Assembly (NCBI GenBank): GCA_945898025.1
Contig: CAMDGT010000071.1
Coordinates: 1-6,187 of the forward strand
DNA length: 6,187 nucleotides
Source: Rickettsia typhi
GTDB lineage: Bacteria; Pseudomonadota; Alphaproteobacteria; Rickettsiales; UBA1997
Direction of reading: 5' to 3'
In this document: positions 1 through 6,140 of the stretch, in pieces
Position numbering within the stretch: the stretch's first letter is position 1
Layout: every line of letters starts with the position of its first letter
Notes under the pieces: model-generated
Seen by the model: only the letters and a program-made list of their open reading frames with translations
What the model was told of the DNA's origin: nothing
Database searches by the model: none
Translations under genes and position numbers: made by a program

Positions 1-890
1 TTAAATTTTGGTAGAGTTGGCAACCTTTCAAATGCCATAATTGTGCATTTTTTTGCAATTAAAGAAGTGTTGATTATTGCCTCTGGCAAGTCGCTAAATT
101 TTTTTTCTATTAATTCGGGAGATTGAAAAAATTGCTCTGGCGAGAAGTGTGTTCTGTCATTATCAATTAATGTTTTGCCCTCTCCTATTGCAGATAATAT
201 ATCTTGAGCTTCGTGCATATCGCTATTGAGGAAGTAAGTATCGTTGGTGGCAACTAGAGGTATTTGATTTTTTATTGCTAAATCAATAAAAATAGGTTCT
301 AATTTTTTTTCATTTTCTAGCCCTATTCTGCTGATTTCCATATAGAAATTATTATTCGGAAATGTATTTTTTAAGGTTGAGAGAATTTCTTCTATTTTGT
401 GATTTTGATTATTTTCAATTAATTTTGCAATTATGCCATCTATACCCCCTGAAAAGGCAATCAAACCAGATGAATTTTTAATCACCATATCAAAATCAAC
501 ATGCGGTGAAATTCCATCTTGACGACTAATGAAGCTAGAGCTAACTAGATGCATTAAATTCTTGTAGCCTATTTCTTTGGTTGCAATGATTGGCATTTTA
601 ACCAGCGACTTTTCAATATCAAGATTGCTAAGAGTTTTTGCTTTTGACCCGTTATTATCTGCTTTATTGAGATGATTATTGAAATTTACTAATAATTCGC
701 AACCAATAATTGGTTGTATTCCAGCTTTTTTGCAGTAAGTTGAAAATTCAAGGGCTCCAAATAAGTTTTGACAGTCGCAAATTCCTAAGGCGGGCATTTT
801 ATAGCTCTCAGCCTTAGAAATTAGTTCTTCAACTTTTATTGCGCCCTTGCAAAGAGAATAGGTGGTGTGAGTTCTAAGATTTACAAACAA
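1..890 (-). CDS. dnaE: DNA polymerase III alpha subunit, N-terminal part (PHP domain), cut by window edge
   Basis: This is the catalytic subunit of the replicative DNA polymerase; only its first 296 codons are here, of about 1,150 usual for the family. I translated the minus strand by hand and found an unbroken frame to position 1. Residues 2-13 (FVNLRTHTTYSL) are the PHP-domain opening that reads HLRxHSxYSL in relatives. GICDCQNLFGALEF (36-49), IIATKEIGYKNLM (101-113), GLIAFSGG (142-149), FYMEISRIG (182-190), PLVATND (211-217) and FSPEQFF (249-255) follow in the family order. The polymerase palm, fingers and tau-binding regions lie outside the window. The start is TTG at 890-888: only five sense codons separate it from the ompH stop in the same frame, none a usual start, and the next ATG (residue 32) would remove the conserved HxH segment. 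Residues about 69-98 look like a low-complexity insertion. It lies 15 nt downstream of ompH, probably co-transcribed. The family assignment is firm; the exact start is likely. Confidence 0.94.
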   Translation of the reverse strand, partial: MFVNLRTHTTYSLCKGAIKVEELISKAESYKMPALGICDCQNLFGALEFSTYCKKAGIQPIIGCELLVNFNNHLNKADNNGSKAKTLSNLDIEKSLVKMPIIATKEIGYKNLMHLVSSSFISRQDGISPHVDFDMVIKNSSGLIAFSGGIDGIIAKLIENNQNHKIEEILSTLKNTFPNNNFYMEISRIGLENEKKLEPIFIDLAIKNQIPLVATNDTYFLNSDMHEAQDILSAIGEGKTLIDNDRTHFSPEQFFQSPELIEKKFSDLPEAIINTSLIAKKCTIMAFERLPTLPKF

Positions 891-905
891 TCTAAAAAAT
901 TTTAA

Positions 906-1433
906 TTATTCAGTAAATTTAATTTCTACTTTTGTAATTGTTTTATTGAGTCTTGCTACTACATCGCTAGAAATTTCTAAAACATTTTTATTTGAGAAAA
1001 CAATTTGCGAGCTACCAATAACTATATCAATTTGTTTTTCTTCGGATATCTCTTTAACCACTTTCTTTACTTGATCGTTAATTTTACCTATCGCATCAAG
1101 AGAAGCTTTATTTAAAGAATTTTGTTTTTTATCAGCAAAGGTTTTGAATATTTCAACTTTTTTCTCAAATTTTTTTGTTTCTTCTTGGAGTTTTTCTTCG
1201 CTCAATATTGATTCTTTATTTTTAATTGATTTTTGTTCCGCTTCTAGTTCGAGTTGTTTTTTGTTGATTTCTTTTTGATATTCATCTTGTTTTTTGATGA
1301 TTTTGCTTTGTATATCTTTCATCGCTAGTGATTCTTTAAGAGTTTTTTCAGCATCAATAATAGCGATATTTGTTGCTTTTGCATTGAGGGATAATAAGCA
1401 AATAACCGGAATAGCTAGAAATGACTTTTTCAT
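906..1433 (-). CDS. ompH: Skp/OmpH-family periplasmic chaperone
   Basis: The 175-residue product fits the Skp (OmpH/HlpA) family, trimeric periplasmic chaperones that hold unfolded outer-membrane proteins on their way to the BAM complex. Residues 1-20 form a signal peptide with a Lys-Lys N-terminus, a hydrophobic core and an AKA cleavage motif before T21. NIAIIDAEKTL (22-32) matches the first strand of the family's trimerisation body. Residues about 31-128 are Lys/Glu/Gln-rich and heptad-like, as expected for the tentacle-shaped coiled-coil arms. IDIVIGSSQIVFSNKN (135-150) and ISSDVVARLNK (154-164) match the family's closing strand and C-terminal helix. The ATG is preceded only by an A-rich stretch, without a Shine-Dalgarno motif. 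In many proteobacteria skp lies between bamA and lpxD; here dnaE is next downstream and an intergenic region lies upstream, so the usual neighbours are missing. The family call rests on architecture plus these end motifs, because the coiled-coil sequence itself is poorly conserved. Confidence 0.87.
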   Translation of the reverse strand: MKKSFLAIPVICLLSLNAKATNIAIIDAEKTLKESLAMKDIQSKIIKKQDEYQKEINKKQLELEAEQKSIKNKESILSEEKLQEETKKFEKKVEIFKTFADKKQNSLNKASLDAIGKINDQVKKVVKEISEEKQIDIVIGSSQIVFSNKNVLEISSDVVARLNKTITKVEIKFTE

Positions 1434-1474
1434 TTTTTAATTGTTTTGAATTGATATTTTAAAAATTTTGACAC

Positions 1475-1526
1475 CAAATTATTGAAATTTGTCAAATATT
1501 AAAATTTGCCAAATATTAATATTTGC
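1475..1526. repeat. Three tandem 17-bp palindromic units upstream of ompH
   Basis: Two adjacent 17-bp units, CAAATATTAAAATTTGC (1493-1509) and CAAATATTAATATTTGC (1510-1526), differ at one base. A degenerate 18-bp unit at 1475-1492 precedes them. Each has the dyad CAAAT...ATTTG, and bases 1510-1525 form a perfect 16-bp palindrome. The array starts 42 bases upstream of the ompH start codon. A TTGACA hexamer (minus strand, 1495-1490) spans the junction of the first two units. The repetition is seen directly; an operator role, perhaps as a multi-site repressor array, is inference. Slippage in AT-rich DNA is the dull alternative. Confidence 0.75.
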
Positions 1527-1605
1527 AGTGCTAAAAAGGTAATTAAATAAAATTAATAATTAACACAGATTTTTAATAATAAAAATTAATTTTCAAAGCT
1601 TTTTT

Positions 1606-1653
1606 TTAAAATTTTTGCCCGTTAATATTTTTGCCCATTAATATTTTTGCCAA
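1606..1653. repeat. Three tandem 16-bp repeats in the ompH-pyrG intergenic region
   Basis: Three head-to-tail 16-bp units are TTAAAATTTTTGCCCG (1606-1621), TTAATATTTTTGCCCA (1622-1637) and TTAATATTTTTGCCAA (1638-1653). They differ at three positions in all. The core TTAAWATTT..GC also occurs in the block at 1475-1526, again with an AAA version followed by an ATA version, so the two blocks may share an origin. The GCC cores stand out in otherwise almost GC-free DNA and recur every 16 bp, which is not a full helical turn multiple. No function can be read from the sequence. Confidence 0.75.
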
Positions 1654-1707
1654 TTAGCTACGGTAAATTAGATATTTATTGATGTTAGAAAAAACTTAAA
1701 ATATATT

Positions 1708-1735
1708 TTGAAAAATTTGATTTTAAAAATACAAT
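1708..1735 (+). promoter_or_regulatory. Candidate sigma-70-type promoter for pyrG
   Basis: TTGAAA (1708-1713) and TACAAT (1730-1735) are separated by 16 bases and match the -35 and -10 consensus at five of six positions each. The ATG of pyrG lies about 115 bases downstream. A second, weaker pair, TTCAAA (1769-1774) and TAAAAT (1791-1796), also with a 16-base spacer, lies closer to the gene. In DNA this AT-rich such matches occur by chance, so the call is tentative. Confidence 0.35.
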
Positions 1736-1798
1736 TCATCGTTTATGTCGTTTTTTATTAAAATTAAGTTCAAAATATAGAATTTCAAAATAAAATTA

Positions 1799-1817
1799 AT
1801 TGATGCGATAAATCAAT
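1799..1817 (+). repeat. Small inverted repeat in the pyrG leader
   Basis: ATTGAT (1799-1804) and ATCAAT (1812-1817) can pair as a six-base stem with a seven-base loop, ending 33 bases before the pyrG start codon. The stem is AT-rich and weak and no U-run follows, so it is not an intrinsic terminator. It could be a leader structure or protein site, but chance is quite possible. Confidence 0.25.
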
Positions 1818-1850
1818 AAAGCTTAGCTTAATTCAAATTCAATCTTTATT

Positions 1851-3509
1851 ATGGTTAAAAAACAAGTTGGCGAGGTATTGAACTCAAATACTCGCTTTAT
1901 TTTTATTACTGGTGGTGTAGTTTCTTCTCTTGGTAAGGGCTTGGCCTCTGCTTCGCTTGGCGCTTTATTGCAAGCCAGAGGTTATAAAGTGCGATTAAGA
2001 AAATTAGATCCTTATCTGAATATTGATCCCGGAACAATGAGCCCAACTCAACATGGCGAAGTTTTTGTTACAGAAGATGGTGCGGAAACCGATCTAGATA
2101 TCGGTCATTATGAAAGATTTACAGGAGTCGATGCCAAAAAATCTGATAGCATTACTGCCGGAAGAATTTACAGCAAGCTTCTCAATAAAGAAAGAAGAGG
2201 AGATTATCTTGGTGGAACGGTTCAGGTTATTCCTCATGTTACCGACCTAATTAAAGAATTTATTTTAAACGATGTTGAAGATGTTGATTTTGCACTATGT
2301 GAAATAGGGGGAACGGTTGGTGATATAGAAGCACTACCTTTTTTTGAGGCAATTCGTCAATTGGGTTATGAATTAGGCTCTAAGCAATGTGCTTTTTTGC
2401 ATTTAACTTTATTGCCTTACATTGAAAGCGCTGACGAACTAAAAACAAAGCCTACTCAACATTCAGTCAAAGAGCTTCGTTCAATTGGCATCCAGCCTAG
2501 TGTTTTGTTGTGTAGGGCTGAGAGAAGGGTTAATCAATCTCATCTAGAAAAAATTGCTAAAATGTGTTCGGTGCCTATATCTTCAGTAATTCCTGCGACT
2601 AATGCGAATAGTATTTATGAAGTTCCATTGCTTTATCATCAAAATAAGCTTGATGTCGAAATATTAAAATTTTTTAACCTAGATTACCAATCAAAACCTG
2701 ATTTATCAAAATGGGAAAATATTTCTGATGCCATTAAAAATCCACAAGGCGAAGTCAGAATAGCTCTTGTCGGTAAATATAATGATTATCGTGATTCCTA
2801 CAAATCTCTATTAGAAGCTCTAGATCATTCAGCTTTTTCCTTAAAAACTAAAATAAAAATTAATTGGATCAATGCTCGCAAGATTAATAATTTTGAAGAA
2901 ATACAAGATAATTTCGATGCTATTTTAGTGCCAGGTGGTTTTGGTGTTGATGGCACGGAAGGAAAAATAAGAATGATAGAATATGCAAGAATTAATAAAG
3001 TTCCTTATTTGGGAATATGCTTCGGTATGCAAATGGCGATAATTGAATATGCAAGAAATGTTTTAAAAGTTAAAAATGCAACTTCTAGTGAAATTTCAGA
3101 TGATGGTGAATTTGTAGTGGGGATGATGAATGAATGGATTAACGATTCAGGAGCTACGAGCAAGGCAAGTGCTAATCTAGGCGGAACCATGAGGCTTGGT
3201 GCCTATAAATGCAATATCAACAAAGATAGCCTAGCATTTTCTATTTATCAAAAAGCTCAAATATCAGAACGACATCGCCATCGCTACGAAGTTAACATTA
3301 ATTGGCGAGAAAAATTTGAGAAAACTGGTCTTAAATTTTCTGGAATTTCTCCTGACGGTAAATTAACTGAAATTGTTGAAATTAAAAATCATCCATTTTT
3401 TGTTGGAGTGCAGTTTCATCCAGAATTAAAATCAAAACCATTCGCTCCGCATCCTTTATTTGTTGCTTTTATTAAAAGTGCCATTGAAAAGAAAAAATCT
3501 AATTCATAG
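1851..3509 (+). CDS. pyrG: CTP synthase (glutamine-hydrolysing)
   Basis: PyrG makes CTP from UTP using ATP and glutamine-derived ammonia, the last step of de novo pyrimidine nucleotide synthesis, in the cytoplasm. The 552 residues match the usual length of about 540-550. The amidoligase domain (about 15-285) has the P-loop-like [11 protein letters not shown] (21-31), [16 protein letters not shown] (50-65), [16 protein letters not shown] (68-83), the conserved CEIGGTVGD and [18 protein letters not shown]. The glutamine amidotransferase domain (from about 300) has PGGFG, the nucleophile Cys390 in [14 protein letters not shown], and His523 and Glu525 in QFHPE, completing the catalytic triad. Both half-reactions should therefore work. 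The ATG at 1851 gives about 12 more N-terminal residues than most homologues before RFIFITGG. The only internal alternative before that motif is TTG at codon 10, and a GGCGAGG two bases before it is too close to be a normal ribosome site. The enzyme sequence reads as alphaproteobacterial. It heads the rightward gene group, with lptE starting one base after its stop. Confidence 0.98.
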   Translation: MVKKQVGEVLNSNTRFIFITGGVVSSLGKGLASASLGALLQARGYKVRLRKLDPYLNIDPGTMSPTQHGEVFVTEDGAETDLDIGHYERFTGVDAKKSDSITAGRIYSKLLNKERRGDYLGGTVQVIPHVTDLIKEFILNDVEDVDFALCEIGGTVGDIEALPFFEAIRQLGYELGSKQCAFLHLTLLPYIESADELKTKPTQHSVKELRSIGIQPSVLLCRAERRVNQSHLEKIAKMCSVPISSVIPATNANSIYEVPLLYHQNKLDVEILKFFNLDYQSKPDLSKWENISDAIKNPQGEVRIALVGKYNDYRDSYKSLLEALDHSAFSLKTKIKINWINARKINNFEEIQDNFDAILVPGGFGVDGTEGKIRMIEYARINKVPYLGICFGMQMAIIEYARNVLKVKNATSSEISDDGEFVVGMMNEWINDSGATSKASANLGGTMRLGAYKCNINKDSLAFSIYQKAQISERHRHRYEVNINWREKFEKTGLKFSGISPDGKLTEIVEIKNHPFFVGVQFHPELKSKPFAPHPLFVAFIKSAIEKKKSNS

Positions 3510-3510
3510 C

Positions 3511-4062
3511 ATGCAGAAGTCTTTAATAATTTTTGCTTTTATGCTCTTAGTTTTAACCGCCTCTTGTGGTTTTGAGATGGTTTATCGTGATGATTTAAAA
3601 CAAAACAATAGCCAATTAAACCAATCTAATCATTATTCATTTTATCAAGGCGAATTGTCCGCAATAAAAATTAAAAAGACTCGTGATAAAATAGATCAAC
3701 AGCTCAAAAATAATTTATATGATGTATTTAATCCAGATTATATAAAAGTTGAGTCAAAATATTTTTTAGTATTAAAAATTGATAAAAAAACTCTTGCTAC
3801 TTTTATCACCCCAAATGGAGGCTCGGGAAGAAATAAAATTATTATGAAAGTTGATTACGAGCTAAGATTAATTGATAATCAACAAAAAATAGCTTCTGGA
3901 ACTGTGACCGCAACAGATAATTACAATATTAATAGCAATAGATATGGAACATTTGTTGCTGAAGATTACTTTACCATCAATTTAACTAAAATTATTGCAT
4001 CAAATCTTCGCAATTCTCTAATCAATGATTTAACAGAATATCATAGTAAACAAAAAAAATAA
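3511..4062 (+). CDS. lptE: LptE-like LPS-assembly outer-membrane lipoprotein
   Basis: I start this gene at ATG 3511, one base after the pyrG stop. An upstream in-frame ATG at 3460 lies inside pyrG and would bury the signal peptide. The 183-residue product begins with a lipoprotein signal peptide: MQKS, a hydrophobic core and LTASC with Cys19 as the lipidation site. Mature CGFEMVY resembles the CGFxPLY opening of alphaproteobacterial LptE. RNKIIMKVDYELRLID (107-122), IASGTVTATDNYNI (127-140) and YGTFVAEDY (145-153), then a C-terminal helix ending in SLINDL, follow the order seen in that family. LptE plugs the LptD barrel and helps place LPS in the outer leaflet of the outer membrane. LptE proteins diverge strongly, so the call rests on lipobox, size and motif pattern. 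In many proteobacteria lptE lies between leuS and holA; here it lies between pyrG and rimM, which context does not explain. Alternative: another small envelope lipoprotein. Confidence 0.74.
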   Translation: MQKSLIIFAFMLLVLTASCGFEMVYRDDLKQNNSQLNQSNHYSFYQGELSAIKIKKTRDKIDQQLKNNLYDVFNPDYIKVESKYFLVLKIDKKTLATFITPNGGSGRNKIIMKVDYELRLIDNQQKIASGTVTATDNYNINSNRYGTFVAEDYFTINLTKIIASNLRNSLINDLTEYHSKQKK

Positions 4063-4065
4063 ATT

Positions 4066-4620
4066 ATGTCTAAAAAAATTTTAATTGGCAAAATAATCTC
4101 GGCTTTTGGCATTAAAGGCGAAGTAAAAGTAATAAGCTATTGCCAAAACCCTTTGGATATAGAAGGATATAGTCTAATTAATCAAAAAAATGAGAAAATA
4201 AAACTAGTTATTAATAATAAAAAGATTATCGGAGAGAATAAAGCGGGAGAATCAATTTTAATTGCTAGAATCAATGATATCAATAACAGAAATGATGCAG
4301 AAAAATATCATCAAATGGAATTATTCATTAATCAGCAAGACCTAAAATCAACCAATGAAAATGAATTTTATTTTGTTGATTTAATTGGGCTTGAGGTTTT
4401 GGAAGAATCAAGTAGTGTAGCAATAGGCAATGTTGTTAATGTTAATGATTTTGGGGCAGGAGGAATGATAGAAATTGAATTCAATCAAAATTTTTTGAGT
4501 CAGAATCTTAATTTTACTAAAATCGAGAATTTTGCTTTCAAAAATGCAATTTTTCCAGAAATAAATCTTGAAAAGAATTATATTAAAATAATAATGCCCA
4601 ATTATCTGCTTGAAAAATAA
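4066..4620 (+). CDS. rimM: Ribosome maturation factor RimM
   Basis: RimM binds the 30S subunit through S19 and helps mature the 3' (head) domain of 16S rRNA. The 184 residues match the family's usual 165-185. The N-terminal beta-barrel starts with ILIGKIISAFGIKGEVKV (5-22), equivalent to the family's GxIxxxHGxxGEVxV with Phe in place of the common His. INDINNRNDAEKYHQMELFI (69-88) matches the 'gi.dR..Ae.l.g..l.v' segment. The PRC-barrel follows with EFYFVDLIGLEV (100-111), VNVNDFGAGGMIEI (124-137) and IFPEINLEKNYIKIIMP (162-178). The ATG is three bases after the lptE stop and has no Shine-Dalgarno motif; the gap falls between an A8 and an A7 run. The standard rpsP-rimM-trmD-rplS cluster is not present here, as neither trmD nor rplS follows. 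Identification is firm despite divergent, Lys/Asn/Ile-rich sequence and no tryptophan. Confidence 0.92.
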   Translation: MSKKILIGKIISAFGIKGEVKVISYCQNPLDIEGYSLINQKNEKIKLVINNKKIIGENKAGESILIARINDINNRNDAEKYHQMELFINQQDLKSTNENEFYFVDLIGLEVLEESSSVAIGNVVNVNDFGAGGMIEIEFNQNFLSQNLNFTKIENFAFKNAIFPEINLEKNYIKIIMPNYLLEK

Positions 4621-4672
4621 TTTTAATATCACAAAAAAGCAATAATTAAATCAAATCAACCAAATTTGAAAA

Positions 4673-4969
4673 ATGAAACACCTAAAATTTATTTTGTTTA
4701 TTTTAATTTCAGTATTCTTAACTTTTTTTAAAGATGCTTATGCTGGCTCTGTCTGGAGTGGAAGAGATGTTTCAACTAATTTGATTGTTGAAATTCATCC
4801 TGGTAATACTGTTAGAAATGGTAATATTATCGAGTTTTATGATTATCAAGATCAAAATTATCACACTGTGCGGGTTGTGTCTTTGCAGTCGGCATTTGGA
4901 GGCAGTGAATTAGTGGTAGAAGAGCTCGATAATCGCAATATAATCCGTACTTTTTTAATGGAAAGTTAG
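4673..4969 (+). CDS. Small exported protein, probably DUF5334-like, function unknown
   Basis: The 98-residue product has a signal peptide (residues 1-24: Lys-containing start, long hydrophobic core, AYA cleavage motif before G25). It leaves a mature protein of about 74 residues for the periplasm or beyond. The mature part starts VWSGRD and continues with LIVEIHPGNTVRNGNIIEFYDYQDQNYHTV in two pieces (37-50 and 51-66), then LVVEELDNRNIIRTF (80-94). This pattern (W..D...... VEI..GN.VR.G..IE.YDY....YH.V.V) is what I recall for DUF5334, small secreted proteins of alphaproteobacteria. That match is from memory and unverified. No cysteine remains in the mature part, so it is not a lipoprotein and has no disulfide. 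No catalytic residues are evident; alternating hydrophobic residues suggest a small beta-rich domain. It lies 52 nt after rimM and 49 nt before murG on the same strand, probably in the same transcript, but the gaps leave room for its own promoter. Confidence 0.82.
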   Translation: MKHLKFILFILISVFLTFFKDAYAGSVWSGRDVSTNLIVEIHPGNTVRNGNIIEFYDYQDQNYHTVRVVSLQSAFGGSELVVEELDNRNIIRTFLMES

Positions 4970-5018
4970 CTAAATTAAAATTTTTTTATATAAAATTATA
5001 GATTTTCTTAGAAATATT

Positions 5019-6140
5019 ATGAATAGAAGTATCTTTATAGCCACTGGTGGTACAGGTGGGCACATTAACCCCGCAAGGGCAATTGCTGGCGAGATTATTA
5101 AAAATAATGCTAATCAAAAAGTTGTTGTTGTCGCAGACAAAAAATATCAATTTTATCAAAATACGACCGATAAATTCATCAATAAAATAGTTTCTTCTTC
5201 TCAATTGAATAAAGATTTAATTAATAAGCCATTTTCTTTAATTCTAGCTATAATTTTAATATTTTTTGGTGTTTTGCAATCCATTTTATTAATCATTAAA
5301 TATCGCCCAAAACTAGTTGTTGCATTTGGTGGTTATGCCACTTTCCCAATCTTAATAGCATCTGTATTGACAAGAACTAAAGTTGTTGTTCATGAGCAAA
5401 ATGCTCATCTTGGCAAAGTAAATCGCTATTTTGCTAATTATGCAGAAAAAATTGCCCTTTCTTTTTTTGATACATCTGGAATTTCTCCAAAAAATTTAAC
5501 AAAAACATTATTGATAGGCAATTTTATTCGATCAGAATTTGAAGAGATTGGGGGAAAGATTGGAGAGCAAAATTTACAAGAAGAAAATAATCAGAAATAT
5601 TTTACAATTCTAGTAATTGGAGGAAGTGGTGGTGCTAAAATTTTTAGCGAAATATTGCCAGAAGTTTTTGTTAATAATCTAAAAAACTCAGAAAAATGCT
5701 TCAAAATAATACAGCAATGCAGAAAAGAAGATAGCGAGGTTTTAATTAAAAAATATAGTAATTATAATATGCTTTTTGAGGTCAAGAGCTTTTTTCATGA
5801 TATTGACAAAAAAATTAAAGAAGCAGATATCGTAATTACAAGGGCCGGCTCATCGACATTATTTGAACTTGCAATTGCAAGAAAGCCAATGATAATTATA
5901 CCTTTCGCAAAATCAGCGGACAACCATCAAGAAAAGAATGCTAAAATTTTTGAAAAAAATGGTTTAGCTATAATGGTTAATGAAGAAGATCTTAAAGTTG
6001 ATTATTTTAGCGATATACTCATGAAACTCATTGAAAATAGAGAATTGTTAAAAAAAATGTCGCAGTCAGCTTGTGGCTTTGTAATTAATGATTCTAAGCT
6101 CAAAATGATAAAACTTATTACTGAAGAATTCGCAAATTAA
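5019..6140 (+). CDS. murG: UDP-GlcNAc:lipid I GlcNAc transferase MurG
   Basis: MurG transfers GlcNAc from UDP-GlcNAc to lipid I on the inner face of the cytoplasmic membrane, giving lipid II, the peptidoglycan building block. The 373 residues fit the usual 355-375. The N-terminal acceptor domain has glycine loop 1, GGTGGHINPA (10-19), FGGYATFP (103-110) and HEQN (125-128). A strongly hydrophobic segment (71-93) fits membrane attachment. The C-terminal donor domain has a second glycine loop, GGSGGA (201-206), where most homologues have GGSQGA, then RAGSSTLFELA (275-285) and SADNHQEKNA (299-308), which bind the UDP-sugar. GNFIR (167-171) replaces the common GNPVR. These changes are mild and I expect an active enzyme. 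It follows the small exported protein and overlaps a downstream ORF by one base (TAATG). In many bacteria murC comes next. Its presence implies that the organism makes peptidoglycan or at least lipid II. Confidence 0.97.
   Translation: MNRSIFIATGGTGGHINPARAIAGEIIKNNANQKVVVVADKKYQFYQNTTDKFINKIVSSSQLNKDLINKPFSLILAIILIFFGVLQSILLIIKYRPKLVVAFGGYATFPILIASVLTRTKVVVHEQNAHLGKVNRYFANYAEKIALSFFDTSGISPKNLTKTLLIGNFIRSEFEEIGGKIGEQNLQEENNQKYFTILVIGGSGGAKIFSEILPEVFVNNLKNSEKCFKIIQQCRKEDSEVLIKKYSNYNMLFEVKSFFHDIDKKIKEADIVITRAGSSTLFELAIARKPMIIIPFAKSADNHQEKNAKIFEKNGLAIMVNEEDLKVDYFSDILMKLIENRELLKKMSQSACGFVINDSKLKMIKLITEEFAN

Larger units (their letters stand above)
1434..1850. other. Divergent intergenic region between ompH and pyrG
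   Basis: This very AT-rich stretch has no ORF I would defend and no tRNA-like or other structured RNA that I can recognise. It must contain the start signals for ompH (leftward) and pyrG (rightward). It holds two tandem-repeat blocks (1475-1526 and 1606-1653), a candidate pyrG promoter (1708-1735) and a small hairpin (1799-1817), listed separately. I found no DnaA-box cluster and no convincing intrinsic terminator; none is expected between divergent genes. Confidence 0.8.

Noticed and set aside
1456..1495. Leftward promoter for ompH using TTGACA at 1495-1490
   Set aside because: The -35 match is perfect but at 16-18 bases spacing there is no acceptable -10; the nearest good TAAAAT (1461-1456) is 28 bases away. 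It is kept only as a note with the repeat array.
1595..1612. Intrinsic terminator at AAAGCTTT followed by T residues
   Set aside because: The stem is only eight bases in total with no loop and almost no GC, and the location between divergent genes does not call for a terminator.
1540..1770. CtrA-type TTAA-N7-TTAA sites
   Set aside because: Several TTAA pairs occur, but the ones I checked have spacings other than seven bases, and TTAA is frequent by chance in this DNA.
3005..3190. 61-codon minus-strand ORF inside pyrG
   Set aside because: It lies wholly opposite the conserved PyrG amidotransferase domain, has no recognisable motif or start signal, and is explained by the coding constraint on the other strand.
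3460..3510. Upstream in-frame start for lptE inside pyrG
   Set aside because: It would add 17 residues ahead of a complete lipoprotein signal peptide and overlap pyrG by 50 bases; ATG 3511 gives a proper signal sequence and a tight junction.
4408..4632. 74-codon minus-strand ORF over the end of rimM
   Set aside because: It is antisense to the RimM PRC-barrel, is Ile/Phe/Asn-rich as expected from AT-rich antisense sequence, and has no family resemblance.
4970..5018. Separate promoter or terminator between the small exported gene and murG
   Set aside because: TATA-like strings are present but no -35 element is at suitable distance, and the AT-only inverted segments would not make a stable hairpin.
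4986..5204. 72-codon minus-strand ORF over the start of murG
   Set aside because: It is antisense to the MurG N-terminus; the Cys/Gly/Pro-rich portion is the complement of the glycine loop.
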